Assembly (NCBI RefSeq): GCF_021018805.1 | Contig: NC_086259.1 | Span: forward strand, 7,022,501 to 7,086,500 | Length of the DNA stretch: 64,000 nt | From: Prinia subflava | Lineage: Eukaryota; Chordata; Aves; Passeriformes; Cisticolidae | Direction: 5' to 3' | Shown: piece after piece, positions 26,941 through 40,550 of the stretch | Layout of the letters: each line of letters opens with the position of its first letter | Position numbering within the stretch: the stretch's first letter is position 1 | The notes under the pieces: model-generated | The model's database searches: none | The model's input: only the letters and a program-made list of their open reading frames with translations | What the model was told of the DNA's origin: nothing | Translations under genes and position numbers: made by a program

Positions 26941-27337
26941 GAGGGTGCCGGCGCTGGCTCCGGCCGCGCCGCCGCCCGCCCGCCTGCTGCACTCTGGGTA
27001 CGCGGCCGGGCCCGCGGGAGGCACCCGGCTGCGAGCCGCGAGAGGCGGGCGCAACACACCCCCTGCCCGGCCCGGCCCGGCCCCCGCGCCCAGGTCCGGC
27101 ACCCCGGGCCGCCGCGGTGCCCCCGCTGCTCCGGAGCGCGGGCCCCGGGAGCCAAGGCCGCGGCGCCCGAAAGCGCAGCAGCGGCTGTGAGGCGCTCGGA
27201 TGGGCCTGCACCGATCGCGGGTCCACGCACGGACAGAGCGGTGTGTCCTTTGTAAGTGCGAGGTGCTGTCACAGCCGCTGCCCTCGGGATGCCGGCTCTG
27301 GAGGGTGTGTGCACCGGCACGGCGGCTGGCAGTGAAC

Positions 27338-27597
27338 AATCATAGAATCATAGAAAGGATCTTAAAGATAGAATAGAATCGTCACGATTAGAGGAGATTT
27401 TGAGATCACCCAGTCCAATCAGCTGAAGTACTACCCGTGTTAACTTCTAAACCACATTGACCAGCAGACACCTCTTAAATACCTCCAGGGATGGTGAATC
27501 CATCACATCTCTGGGCAGCCCATTCCAATGCCTGACCACCCAAACTGTGAAAAAACTTTTTTACGTCTCTAATCCAAATCCCCATATCTCCCCTGCC
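27338..27597 (-). mobile_element. CR1 LINE 3' end, minus orientation (first piece)
   Basis: The segment begins with the direct repeat ATCATAGAATCATAGAA, the reverse complement of the CR1 3' tip. It continues with the typical blocks TTTTGAGATCACCCAGTCCAA, CTCCAGGGATGGTGAATCC and CTGGGCAGCCCATTCCAATG. It is a 5'-truncated copy, as is usual for CR1, inserted just upstream of the URI1 CpG island. It has no coding capacity. Confidence 0.88.
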
Positions 27598-27800
27598 ATG
27601 AGCAAGGACACCTTGTGCTAGACCAGGTTGCTCCAAGCCCCATCCAACCTGGCCTCGAACACTTATGGGCCATTCATAATCCTATGGGTATCCTGTGCCA
27701 GGGCCTCACCACCCTCACATGAAAGAATTTCTTCCTAATATCTAACTTAAATTTCCCATCTTTCAATTTTTACCCATTACACCTTGTCCTTTTTCTACAG
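27590..27800 (-). mobile_element. CR1 LINE 3' fragment (second piece, abutting or nested)
   Basis: Directly after the first piece the CR1 3' sequence restarts from an internal point: ATGAGCAAGGACACC, GACCAGGTTGCTCCAAGCCC, ATCCAACCTGGCCTCGAAC, then CCTCACCACCCTCAC and AAGAATTTCTTCCTAATATC. The latter repeats the region already covered by the end of the first piece (GCCTGACCACCCAAACTGTG). So two CR1 copies are joined, either by nested insertion or side by side. The 3' tip of this piece is missing. Confidence 0.8.
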
Positions 27801-30800
27801 TGGGCTGCCGTGACTTGGGAGATTGCAAAATACTCATTAAAATCACTTGGAGCAGCACTCCGACTTCCCTACGTGGCAAACTCACTGCATGGGAAACGAG
27901 CGGTGTGCAGCCACCCTTGGAATACCACAGAGTCATTTATGTGCAGTAAATTCCCTGGCTGGTTCTGTGGGTGCCATTAGACACCTCCAGTGTGACACGC
28001 TGGTGCTGGAAGGGAGCCAGGCTTTTAACAGCACGGACAGCAGCACTGCTGAAGGCCTGAGCAGCTTCCCCTGGTGCTCGAGGCCACCCCAGCAGGTGTA
28101 TTTCAAACACCTCAAAGGCATGTTCCGTCACAGACCTTGCATTTAGTGCTGAGCCTTTTCCTTGAGTGAATGAGGGTTTGTGCTGTTCTGTGTTTGCCAG
28201 TAGAATTGAGGGGCTCATATTGTCTCCCCCACAGGGATGAGTAAGTATGTCATAAGATGGAGGTACAAAGGGGCATCGTGCCTACATTTAGATCAAGGGT
28301 TTCCTTCTCCAGCCAGAGAATCAACACTTCCTTTCCATGAGCAGGACTAACCCTGTACACACCACAAAACAACTGTTCGTGTTATACACGTGACACAGTA
28401 TTTGCTGTGCACTTTTGTAAATCCATCTTCCCATCCCCCTTGAGGAGGTTGTTAAAGCTCTACAGATGAGGAATTTAGAAACAATTTTCAAAGCATGGTT
28501 ACTCAAGCTGGAAGTCAGCGTTTAGCCAGACTTCAATACAGCTTCCAATATTGCAAATAAAAATTTGCAACTGCAGCTGGGTAGTTTGGATTTTGAAATA
28601 ACTACATCCATAATCTTCAAGAATAATTGAAAGTTAGCTAAAATCTCTGGCACGTATTTGTCACTGAGGGAGGGATTCTGGATCCTTTAAACAGGCAAGA
28701 GACATCTGTATATTGTCATCAGAAAATGGCTCACCAGCAAAAGGATATCTCAAGTTTAAACAGGTTACACAAATCTTGCAGTCCTTCTAAATGCCCTTTG
28801 TAAGGAACTCTCTTTGAGCCTACTCAGAACCTCTTCAGAACTTCACTTCAGGGCTTGCAGAGGAGATACTACAAATACAGGTCATTTTTAAATGTTCTGG
28901 TTGATTTCATTTCATCTAAACTAGACTGGAAGATAAAACACATGTACATAGATATATAATATAAATATACAGTACTTTATTTGAGATTTTAATTTTTTGC
29001 CTGACATAACCCTTAAGCAACAAGAGGAGCCACCAAGTTGGAATTCTGTATCACAAGACACTATTTTCTAAATAGAATGTAAGGACATGCAATCATTTCT
29101 CTTGGTTTCTCTTCCAAAGACTTCACCATTTCCTGTGCCTTGAGTACACCATTTAGTCACTGAATGTGTTGGGTTGAAGGCCCCTGACAGTTCCAGAGTG
29201 AGAGGCTACATCATTATCAGAGTACTGACTGCTTGCCTTTGGTTGTACTGATGATAGTATGGAATAGTTTATGGCATCCTTTTGTACATTTTGTTTTTCA
29301 TATGCCAATGAAGAAATGTTCTAATAGTGACAAACAGATGGGATACAGTATTTGCCAAAGATGAGCATGAAGCCTTTCTCACATTCTTTTGCACTTATAA
29401 CCTTTACAGAACCACTGTCACCAGTGAAACTCTATGGATTATAAGATAAATCAAATTGAAATTTGGCCTTCTAAGCTGCAGATTTTTGTTTACTTGTTTA
29501 CAACATTAAATCTTTAGATGCCCTACCAGATGATTTTCATAAAATTTGGAGAAAACTGTGGAGGACTTTCTGTAATTGAGGGAAAGGCAAATAAACAAAG
29601 CTTACATGTTCTCTTCCAAGTGGCTGGCTTAGTGCTCATACTGGAGCTGAAGGCATGCCCCATACTGGAGCTGAAGACAGGGCTGCTGGTCAGATTGGAT
29701 GAACTTTCAGAATGAGAAACCAGTGTCATGTATTCAGTTTTGATATGAACAGGTCAATTGTACCTGTGAGAGCAGCGGATTAGAAGCAAAGTCTTGGAGA
29801 AGTTTGCAGCAGAAAACCTCACACCGGGGCTCTGGCTCAAAGACACTCTCCTTTGGCAAAGAAGCCTGTGCCTCCTGCCATACTCATCCAAAGTCACTCA
29901 CCACCACTCTGCAAGGACAGCAGTCACAAGGGAAGAGGAAAACGAGGTGAGGACAAAAAAAGGAGGCATGGGACAAAATGCCCCAGCCAGTCTTTCTGCA
30001 GAGAGAAACAAAGCTGAATCTATGACCCCTCTGTTCTGCAAAACCAGAGGCTTAGATCTAAAAACATGGATTGCAACAAAAAGTTCTGGATGAAGACAAG
30101 AGCGTTAAGACTCTTGGAGCTCCCTCGTGTGCAAATACATGTAGAGCTGTGCTAAAGCAACAGTTGTGTGGGGATTGGCTGGATACTGGGTACAGGGGAA
30201 AAGCAACAAGGAACTCATCATTATCAAGTGGGAGAAAAGGTTATCCTGAGACAGAGCTCCCATGAAAGGAGTGCATCTTTGGAAAACAAGATGTGACTCG
30301 TGGTCAGAGATGTGACCAGCTCTGTTGTCAGCACATGGAGACAGCCTGAGAACAGGAATAGTGAATGAACTCCCCAGGCCGTGAGCAGGCTCCCTGATCT
30401 GCTTTAGGGAAATTTCATACTCAGTCTTCTGTCACGAAAAGCACATGCTAGAACTGATGGAGAAAAACCCAAACTGGTATCCTTTTGTTAAAGCTAACTC
30501 ATAATCAAAATGGCATAAGACCAAGTCCATTTTAGGATTGTATCTCTAATTCTGGCTGCAACACCCACCCTGCATGCTTATTATGAACTTTTAGCGATTC
30601 TTAAATTCTTGTGAAAGATTAGAAGCCTTTCCTTGTTGCTGTGGTTTGCCAGGAGGATAAGTGCCCCAGAAAATATTTAAGAATAACTGTCTCCACTCTG
30701 CCAACAATAATTGAAGATTTTTTTCCTATCCAAAAGTTTTATTCTGAATAAAACCACTATTAACTTTTCTAATTAATGTTCTTTATGTTGCAGATAAGTC

Positions 30801-33800
30801 AGTTTGGGCCTTCCTGTTGAAAAAAAAATGTGGCCATGAGTCCCCCGCCTTTGGTAAATCAGGAAGGCAACCCAGTTCCACTGGAGCTACTTAGAGGAGT
30901 GAGGCTCTGCAATGCTTGCAAAACCATGGTCAAAGCCTGCACCTCCCTCAGTTTAATCAGCCTGAAACAGCCATGGGTTTTTGTTCAGATAATGACAATG
31001 GAGTCAAACTACTAGACACCTTTCATTGTCCAGACATAGAACAAGTAGGTTTTTTATATGGTTGTTGTTCTGAAACATCATGGTGCTGACATTAGCATGT
31101 TCCTCTCTCCTGTTTTTTCTCATTAAAGGTGTGAGGTTTCAGGGACGACATCAACATGCTACTATTTTTTTGGTTACATACTTAAATACTTTATCTGGTG
31201 TTTGAAGTGCAAGTTTAGGGGCACTAGGTGACAGCTAAATATTTATGTGCTCTGTGTCACCAGCTTAGCCTCACCCTTGCTATCCATCCACACAACTATC
31301 CCATGTTTAACATTCTGATCTCTGAGAACCATCAAACTGATTCCTTCAGGTTCAGTTTTTGGACAGGGTTAAGTATTAAGTAGGTTGATGGTCATTTGTC
31401 TCTGCAGGGAAAACAAGGGGCCTGATTTTCTGGACTTTAAAGTCCATCAATACAGTGTGTTTTGTTTCCACATAGGTAGTGATGAAGAGGAGTCTGGATC
31501 TGTGTATTGGATTCAGTGAGGATACAGAAAATTGTCAGAAGTAGTCCATACCCATGCAGATACACATACACATGACCACACACATCTAGCAGCAGCTAGT
31601 TTAAAAAAAGCTGGGGCAGACTGTAAGCTGTCTGCTGAGACCATGTGCAGAAATTTCATTTTTCCTGATAAAAAGGCATCTATGTAAAATACATATAAGG
31701 CAGGATAACCAACTATTAGTGTGCACTGTGCTTTAACCTTATTATGTGTTTGCTAATAATAACAACATAGCTTGTTTTTGTGTTGCCATCATGCAGTAAA
31801 GTTCTGGGCCCCTCGCAGCGACACAGCTGACTGTAGTGTAGCTGCTGTTCTGTGAGTACTGTCATGGTTGGTTTGGCACATGAAACTTGGATGCTTTATT
31901 TGTATGCTTTGTAGTTGCTTCTGCCATCTTTGATTAGTATCACCTGGAAATCCCTGCTTTTCTGCATGTAGTCACACCCAAGAGGAAAGCCTGACTCGGA
32001 AAAGATTAGTGTCACTTTGCTTTTTCCCCTCATCTTTTCCCTGTAAAGGAGGAGAGCTTTCTGATCATGGCAGTGTATCAGTAAAGATAGCCTAGATACC
32101 AAATACCTTAAGGGCCTCAATCTCCTCTCATATGTCCCAGAATTAAAGCTGAAATAACTCTGTTGACTTCAGTGGTGATTTATACCTGCATTAGTGAAAG
32201 GAGAATCAAGTTCTGAGGTTTGTATGAGGGATACTATGAAATTTATTCTTTTAGCTTTTTAAACAGACAGTACCAAATGCACATTTTCATTAACAAGAAG
32301 ATTGTGACATTAAGGGTGTCTGTCTTTCTCCCAAACTATTTACTCCCTTGTGCTAAGGTGGTGATGAGGGTGGCAGCGTGAGAGCAGCCCTTGTACAGAC
32401 TCAGAGGCAGATTTGGGGGTCCCCCACACCTCAGATGCACAACTTCTTTTCTGATGTTTGGGCCACTAACTCTCTTCAATATAGCAACTGTCAAACAAGC
32501 ATACACAAACCAAAGCTGGTAGCACGAAGTTTGTATGAAAACAAAGCCTGCACTTCACTTTTGCAAGCTAAAACCTTGGACAATAGTTTAATACAGGTCT
32601 TGCATCAGGTCCAGCATGAGCCAGCTGGGCCACAGCCAGAGAGAATTCTCAGCCAGAAGTGGCCTTGTTAAATGCTCTTTACTGGGTATGTTTTTCTGCC
32701 CGTTATTGATCAAGGGCAGGTTATACACCATTATTTTTTGCTGTAGCACAGGCAGACAGTTTGAGCTGTTAATGTCTCAGAAACTCTTCCTCTGGTTTCC
32801 AGTTTGTAGGAGGGGTACCTGCTAAGTGGGCATGCCCACTGCCTTCTTTCCAAGTGATCAAGGGGCATTTCTCCAAATAATTGCATTCTTGTCTCTACAT
32901 TGCAGCAAGGCAGCACAGAAGCCCTAAACTGCTTCTCAATTTTTTTTACCTGAGATTCTGTGACTGAACTAAAGCCTGTAACTACAAAGGTTGGGTTTAT
33001 CATTACTTTCAATTAATAACTTTGTCTATCCTTTTAATTGTAATTTCTTATTCACTTCAGGGAACTATTTACATATATTTACATATATTTATTTATACAC
33101 TTTAACAAATGTACTCATATTAAAACAGGGCATTTCCCTGACAAGCTTAAACCTGTTTCCCTATCATTCAACTTCCCTTTCATTTCACCTTTTGTTTTGT
33201 TTCTTGGCATTTTTTCTATTTTAAAACACTGCATTTGGTTGCTAAAGGCACCTTTGGTTTCCAGATATCCTTCCAATTTTGTTTAATTCCTCTCAGTAAA
33301 ATCACGAATTATATTGAGCATTACATTTATTTTTACCAAAACAACTGGGATGGGAATATGACAAACCGAAGGAAGCCAAAAACCACGGTCCTGTACTTGT
33401 GCTGCTACAAACCAAAAGCATATTACAATTCATACCTACAATTCATTCCTGCAAGTCCTTTCTTAAACATGTAATCCCAGTTACAGACACAGTCCTCGTG
33501 GCTTCAGGGGAAGTAACTTCATGATCCTGGACTCTCCTCAAGAGAGAAAAATTCATTGACTTGCCTAGGAAAGTGTTTCTCTGGAAGCTATAGACTGAGG
33601 AGAGTCAGAGCACAACTGGAACTCTTTTTTGCATAACCAGATCAAATCTGGCCTTGGTAACAGTGAGAAATTATTACCATCTGAATTCTAATCCATGGCA
33701 TATGCAATTGGGGCTGGGTGGTCTCATTATAACTTCTAGGAGAGCAAACCTCATCTCGTAAACCACCACTGCAGGTGGCACTTCAAATGGAGGTCTGCAG

Positions 33801-36672
33801 GCTCAGTGGTCTAACTCCATTTCTTGTTGAACTCGCAGAGCATTTTCAGCAAAGGAAATGCAACAAAGTCAGTTGTCTTCATATTTTCTGACCCCTGAAG
33901 ATTTCCACAAGATGTTTATGATCATTATTTAGGGAAAGAAAAAATTATAAAAGATTTTAAGTACATATTTTGTGAAGTGATGTAAACTACAAATATTTAA
34001 GCAAACATCAGTAAGATGATCACGACACTTAAGGCAAGCAACAATGAGCCCTAAAGAGGGGAATGCCTCCAAAAGATGCAGTTTGTGTTATAAGGACACA
34101 TGTACAAACAATACCAATTTTATAAAACACAGCAAATTAGGATTTATTGCACTCCTATGCTAAAGACAAGTAGGATTTTCCACATCCTTTGGCATATCAA
34201 ATGTAATTGAGTAATACTTTTGGAGACATTCAAAGTGTTTTAAAAACCTGACCTGAGCTCCATATCAGTTTACATGAAGAGCCCTAACTGGTGTCTGTTG
34301 ACTGGCATTTATTTGAATCCATTGCAAGGAAGGTGCTGCCTGCCCATCTCACCTCATTTCTGTTTTCATCTCCATGCAAACCTGATCCATCCTGCCACGG
34401 CAACAGCCAGCGGGCATCCTGGAGTGGCATCCCTGTGGTCTCAAATTTGCATGGAAAATTATAGCTGGCCCAAAAGCAAGTCTAAAACACCCTCACCCGT
34501 GGTGGCAGGACTGGAAGGGCAGCACTTCTGAACATCCTCTCAACAAGAGGGTGGCAGCTCAGTGAAAAGAAGATGCGGCATTTGCCATTCTTGGGAACAA
34601 AGATTTTAGGGCTACTTGTCCATGAAGAGCCCTGCACTTTGGGCCAGATATGTTTGATCTTGGCTAAAAACTAAATTTTTGACATGACACAGCCTTGTTA
34701 AGGAAGTTGTTGCTAAGGCACGAAAGTGATGCTAGTGAACCGAAGACTTTATTGTAGCTCAGTTAAGAGCAGATACTACTTTTATATTTGATTTCAATGT
34801 ATTTTGAATTTATTTGTTTTCAAAAGCATCTAGAATTTAGGAGACATGCATACATATATAATAAATCAAAATAAGTGGGGAAGTGACAGCATAAAGAACT
34901 GAAGACTTTGAATAATATGTTTCATTTTAAAATTACAAGAGCATAAATGCACAAAATCTTAGAGGCCTCCATCCAACAAAGCACTTACATGTATACTTAA
35001 TTTTAAGTCTCCCTACAGTCACGCTTTGCTGAATTGAGGCATAATAATGGTAAACTTCTAGGCTAAATTCTGGACTGAATTCAGTAGATGCAGATGTCTT
35101 TAAAAGGAAACAATATGTGTATGTAGAAAGCACATCTCTAGACACGCATGCCTGAGCACTTGCATTCATGTTCAGAAACTGTCAAACGTAGGAACATTTG
35201 TTTCCCCTGATTTAAAATACTTGCCTTCTTTGACACAGAGCCACTTTGCCAGCAGAAAAAAATGGTCTCTGCCCAGAAGACCTTACAGTCTGAAATTTGG
35301 ACAGATGAATAGCAGGTAAAGTATAGAAAAGGATGAGAATGGGAGAGAGCTGAAGTAATAGGCTCACATGGTTATTCATTATAGACATGTGCATTCCGTG
35401 GTTGCCAAGTTATAAGTTTTAAATATAGAAGTTTACTTTTATGTACAAGTAATAATTATTAACAGAACACAAATCTTAGGGGGCTCTACAGATCATTTTG
35501 ACAATCCAGAGTGAATGGGAGTTTTGCCACTCTTCTCAATAGTCAGGCTTTTATTCTGAGACTCTGCTTTAACCCATATGTCCCCAAAAGAGAGCACACA
35601 CAAACCTTTACAGCCCAGCCAGCTCTGCTCTGACCTATAGAGCCTGGAAACTTGGGTGCAAACATCTGGCAGCTCCCAGCTCTCAGAAAGGGGAAATGTC
35701 ATTCATCACATATCTGTAATAAACAGCAGCACGCTGAGCAGCAACAAACCTTCTCCAGCCTTTCTTTACAGCCCAGCCTCCCAGTTAACCTGCTGTCATC
35801 CAGAGGCCAAGCAGGAGACTCTCACAGAAGAAGACTTGCTCCACAACACCTCAACCTGCAATTCTGCCATGCTTTTCTGAGATGGAAGGGGAGGAACACA
35901 GGGTAGAACTGCTGAGGAGGAATGGTCTGTGCACATGGCCATGCTCACAGCTCCCACCCCTCCTGCAACCCTGGGAGCTCCTAATGCTTCATACCCCCAG
36001 CTCACATAGGAAAAGGGATTTAAAACTGTCAGGCAGCAGCTTTCACTATTAACTTTCCGTTTTAAAGCAGCTGAGACTTAGAGGCTTTGAGGAAATCTGG
36101 GTCCAATTTTTATTTTTAGATAAACTGCCAGGGAAATAAATCACACAATAATGATTTTCAGTAATTTTTATAGGAGAATTGACAACTCACTATGGTGACT
36201 CAGTATTTGCAGAGTACTCTACAATATTGTGTAAGCACTTTAATTTCATCCATGATTGAATGAATTCAAGGGGTCTGGGCTTTGTCCCTTCAGCATTTCG
36301 GACGTATTTCAGCATGAAGTGGGAAGAAGGTAGCAAAGCACAGACTTTGTCCATGTTGTTGCAGTAGACAGTTTCAGGAATCATGCAAAATCATATGGAA
36401 TTAACATTTCTTCTACTATATCAGAACATGTCCCTCACCTAAGAGAAATAAAATGCAGTTATTACAGAGATAGAAACTAACCTTAAAAAAGTCACTGGTA
36501 AGGTTGGAGTAATCCAGGGGTTGGCCATGCTCTTGCCTTGTTTCAGTGAATCTGTTGGGGAAGAAAGCTTTCCAGAAAGATGATTCTGATAAGCAAAATA
36601 GCTTTGTAGTACTAGCAAAGAAGATCCCCTAAAAATTGGGATTTTTTTTCTTTGTGACTTTGGGTTTGTTCC

Positions 36673-36692
36673 TTTTTTTTTTTTTTTTTTTT
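36673..36692. repeat. Mononucleotide run (T20)
   Basis: Twenty consecutive T residues are followed by a G/T-rich tail. No retroposed gene body is recognised beside it, so it is listed as a simple repeat only. Confidence 0.95.
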
Positions 36693-39600
36693 GGAGGGTT
36701 TTTTGGTTTTCTGTTTGTGTATTTTTGAACTTCTCTGAAAAAACCAAAAACACCCTTATGTTAAAGTCAAAGAGGAGGTTTGGACACCCCTCTAAACCGA
36801 GGCACAGGCTCCTTGGGCTCTGAGTAAAGAAACTGGCATTAGTTCAGTGACTTCAACCCGGCTCCATGCTGTCTGAAAGGTCCTTTCACAGGCAAGTTAA
36901 TGCAATATCTTGGCCTGAATTACCTCCTTTTTATCACTACTTCCATACTATTTAGATATAGATTTTTTAGTTAAATGTACTTGTTAAATTTTAATGTTCT
37001 TTTGAAACACTGATGAATTAAAGTACCACTACATGCAGCTTGCTGGGTCCAAAGAGTCACACAGTGGGAGTGAAGCTGCACTCGAGCCATGCTGAAGCAG
37101 TTTAGCTGGAGCAGAGGAGTTTTGTTTTTTCACTAGAGGCATGATGTAATAACCACCCAGCTGATAAGCTTTAACTAATTTGCAGTTTCCCATTTATTCT
37201 TATAAAACTCTCCAGTAAGCTATGGTTGGGGTGGGTCTTTCCCAGATTCCATCCACTGTGAAGTGATTTTCTCACTGCTGCATGTTCAGCAGCCCAGACA
37301 CTCAGCTGTCTGTGTGAGACAGGCGTGCCCTTGTCCAAGGCTTGCACAGACAGTCACTGTCCCCTGGGCACGGGCCAGGCTGAGGGCAGCCACCACCAAG
37401 TACACACAGCTGCAGTGCACTTGGAGGATTGCACAAACTCAGACTCTGGAGAGAACTAACTCTTAATGTAGCAATAATGGGAGCAACCAGATATTATGTG
37501 AATGAGAGGGAAAAAATACTGGATTCTTTACTTGCAAGGGTTCTTTTGGCTGGGATGATGGTTTGTTATGCAACTGAAATGCGAGAAAAAAAAGGAGCCA
37601 GTAATTTCCTCTTGCACTCACAAGACAGCACCAAATATTTGTTGAAGTTCAATTATGATGGACAAGGAAGTATAATGGCTAGGTCTGGTTATGTCAAGGC
37701 AAGACAGGATTATTAGATCAGCTACCCCAACTTGCACAGCAAAAGCTCCTAGACCACCAAAATAGCTTTGCATTAGGTTTAATACTTTAGAGTTTGATTA
37801 TCAGCATCTACACAACTAAATGATACTGTTCAGAGACACCTTGTGATAGTCTGAAGACACCGAGGCAGGCAGAACCCATCATGAAACCCAGCAGAGTTCC
37901 AGCAGGCACTTTGAAACAGCAGCTTTATTTCCAGTTTCCACTTCACTGTACAGACATTGGTTCTCCTGACACATTTCCCTGCTAGCTGAAAAAGCTCCCT
38001 GGTATCCTGTTTTCTTCCCATGAAGGTGCTTATACATTATAATTGAGTCACTTCTCAATCTTCTTTTTATAATGAAAGATAGAATAAAACAGCCTGCGGC
38101 CTTTAGAGCATAGGCAGCTTTCCAGAAGAGTTTATGAAGGAGTAGAGGAAGTCCTAATTTCCCTATTTACAATACAGTATCAGTCATCTCCCTTTTCAGA
38201 CTTGCCAGAAGCTTTTGATTCCTTTTGGAAAAAGCTGCATACTCACATTAAAAAGCACATAAGCATGTATCAGCTCAGATAGCCCTTGGTCCCTCAGTGT
38301 GTTTTTGTGGACATGAGCACTATTTATGACAAACCAATTTGGATTTGCATGGCAGATAGAAAGGTAAATCATGTCTAAAGCCAAAGCTCCAGTGCTACTT
38401 TTAACAGCAGCTTTTATTTCACTGAAGTATTTTCTTTTCATAGAAGAAAAGAAGAAATTAGATTTCAACTCATCTCACACTGATTTAAGAAAACCCTTTA
38501 CAGGTCCCAGTGTCATTACAGCCAGTTTGGAAGGGCTGGCCTTTGACTGCTGCCAGCACAGTCATCGATGGGCAGGGGCTGCTCCCCTCCCAGCACCTTC
38601 TGGAGGGCCTGCCCACACCTCTGACACAGAGCTGTTTTCTGAGCACAGGAACCAGCTCTGCTTGGTTTCTAGCACAAGAACCTGTGTATGATCTCATTGT
38701 TAAAGAAGGAGTCAGTGTGGGAAAGCAAGTGTCACCTCTGGTGGCCCATGCAGCATCCCCAGGAGCTGAGCCTCAGCCCCTCCTGTGGGAGCCGGCGGGG
38801 TGGCACTGCTGCACAGCCCTGCTCACAGCCAGGTGTGTGCCAGCTGGCCCTCCACAGCCACTGCTCTGGGATCCTGCACAAAGCCATCCCTGCCTTTGGG
38901 GTGCCCAGTGGGGCCCCAGCTCCTGGAGCTGGACCCGACAGCTCCCTGGGAAAACCTTGCTGGCCCCTGCCTGCTTGGCTGCCCGTGGCAGCAGCTCTCC
39001 TTGCTCATCCCTGGGGATCCATTTCCATGAAATCTGGCAGGGGAGCTCCCCAGTGCCCTTTTGCCCAGTGCCCTGGCCAGGGCCATGCAGCAGGGACGTG
39101 CCTGGGCCACTGTAATCCTGGCTTATAGGAGGGAAAAACTGCTCAGTTCCCTGACACAGCACAGCCACCGGCACCGACGGCATCGCAAATCCTGTCAGGG
39201 CTTCCCTGTCTGGCACTAAAACCATACCTATTATTTATGGATACCCCTTTTTAAAATTAGATGATTACAAATTAGAAAATACATGTCCTTAAATCTGAAA
39301 GAGCAAAGAGGGGTTATAAATATGCTAAGTCATTCTTTTATGTGACCTGAATAATTATGGAAACTGTAAGAGTTGCTGTTTAAAAGGATTTTCAAAACAC
39401 ATCATGTTTCAAAAGATACATCAGTAGAAGGTCATCTGTGACCCCTGCATTGTGTGAATTTTCTGATGGAATAGATAGACCTAAAGTAAGATGACAGCTG
39501 CCCTCTCATAATTAGCAAGTAGGAAGCTGAAACAAACTGAAAGCCACCCAAAATATCAATATCAAAGTACGCACAAACGAATCAGCATGAAGATAAGCAC

Positions 39601-39959
39601 TGTGCTTAAATCTCTACGAGATGCTGCACTGGGCTTAAAGGAAGACGCTGATTTTTGGTGCAGACACAATACATCTGTAATTATTATATACTACAATTAT
39701 TGTAGCAGCATATGCAAATGTTGCCCCGTGCAGCCTGAGAGCAGACTGAGCACACAGGCGAGTTTGTGCAGCACACAGAAACCTGCACGTGCTCATCTGG
39801 CTCCCCACGTTTGGGAGCCCACGGAGCCACCCCCTGTCCTATTAACCGTGTGCCCATCAGCCTCGTGTCACAGCAACGTTCAGACACTCAGAAATCAGCA
39901 CTGTCACTTCTAATGCTAAGGGACAAGTCCCATTGTCTTCTGGCATATCACATTTTCTT

Positions 39960-40550
39960 TGAAATGACTTGTCCTAGATTTTTAGATTAAAAATAACGAG
40001 TATATAATTCATATATACTACATAAATTTTATATTAAAAAAAAACCTTAAAACCATACCTACAGTACTTTAGTACCTGACTTGTATATTTATGTGACTAT
40101 TGTTAGAAGTGACTAATTGGGTTTGATTAGCTTCATCATTAATATTCTGTCCATAATTTAACATGCTTCAATAAAATACCCTAAAGCAGTATAATGATTA
40201 GATTTCAGGAATATGTGTTTTGCAATTAAGTTGCTCTTGATTTTGATATGCAGATTAAGAAATGGTGGTCTCATTTAAAAAAAACTGCCCTTATTAACTC
40301 AGCAGTATACTCTGAAGATTAGGTAAGAAATCCAAGATTTTCTCTTTGTATATGCTAGTTAAAATGTATTTCAATCAAGCATATGTGGGCAAATCAGATG
40401 TGATTAGTTTAAGTTCACAGTCATTCTATCTAAATGAATAATGTGTCACCTAACATTGCAAAAATTTGATTAATAGTTTATCAGTTAATTAAAAATGGGG
40501 TTTAATTTTTCTTTTTTAGGAAAATGCAAGGTAGATATTCCTTGTCTTCA
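39960..40550. promoter_or_regulatory. AT-rich candidate conserved non-coding element
   Basis: This block is AT-rich without simple-repeat structure and is dense in TAAT/ATTA cores (for example GACTAATTGGGTTTGATTAG and CATCATTAATATTCTG). It is free of recognisable transposons and coding frames. Such composition is common in developmental enhancers of gene deserts. Conservation cannot be measured from one sequence, so this is only a candidate. Confidence 0.3.

Larger units (their letters stand above)
25940..27335. promoter_or_regulatory. URI1: CpG island spanning the URI1 promoter and first exon
   Basis: The sequence becomes extremely G+C-rich with dense CpG between about 25940 and 27335, against an AT-rich background on the left and a CR1 element on the right. 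It contains exon 1 and the presumed 5' leader. No canonical TATA box at a defensible distance is evident, as expected for a housekeeping promoter. An AT patch, TTTCTATAGG on the minus strand at 26761-26770, lies about 100 nt upstream of the ATG. Sites resembling the ZNF143/SBS core occur at 26878-26887 (CCCAGAATGC, minus) and 26989-26998 (CCCAGAGTGC, minus). The transcription start cannot be placed from sequence alone, and divergent transcription is possible. Confidence 0.85.

Noticed and set aside
25941..27320. Very long open frames on both strands of the URI1 CpG island (403 codons plus, 459 codons minus, and others)
   Set aside because: They overlap each other in several frames, are Gly/Pro/Arg/Ala-rich, pass through the minisatellite and show no domain. 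They result from GC-rich DNA lacking stop codons. Only the MEAP frame with its donor is supported.
36640..36760. A20 tract on the minus strand as the tail of a processed pseudogene
   Set aside because: No gene-like body or target-site duplication is visible next to it. A simple poly-A/T run is sufficient.
37429..37716. 95-codon plus-strand frame with a protein-like look (ILDSLLARVLLAGMMVCYATEM)
   Set aside because: No family match that I recognise, no splice or promoter context, and a length expected by chance in this much sequence.
38510..39225. Frames of 146-201 codons on both strands
   Set aside because: Composition-driven: Pro/Ser/Trp/Gly-rich, overlapping on both strands, no conserved domain and no splice context that I can support.
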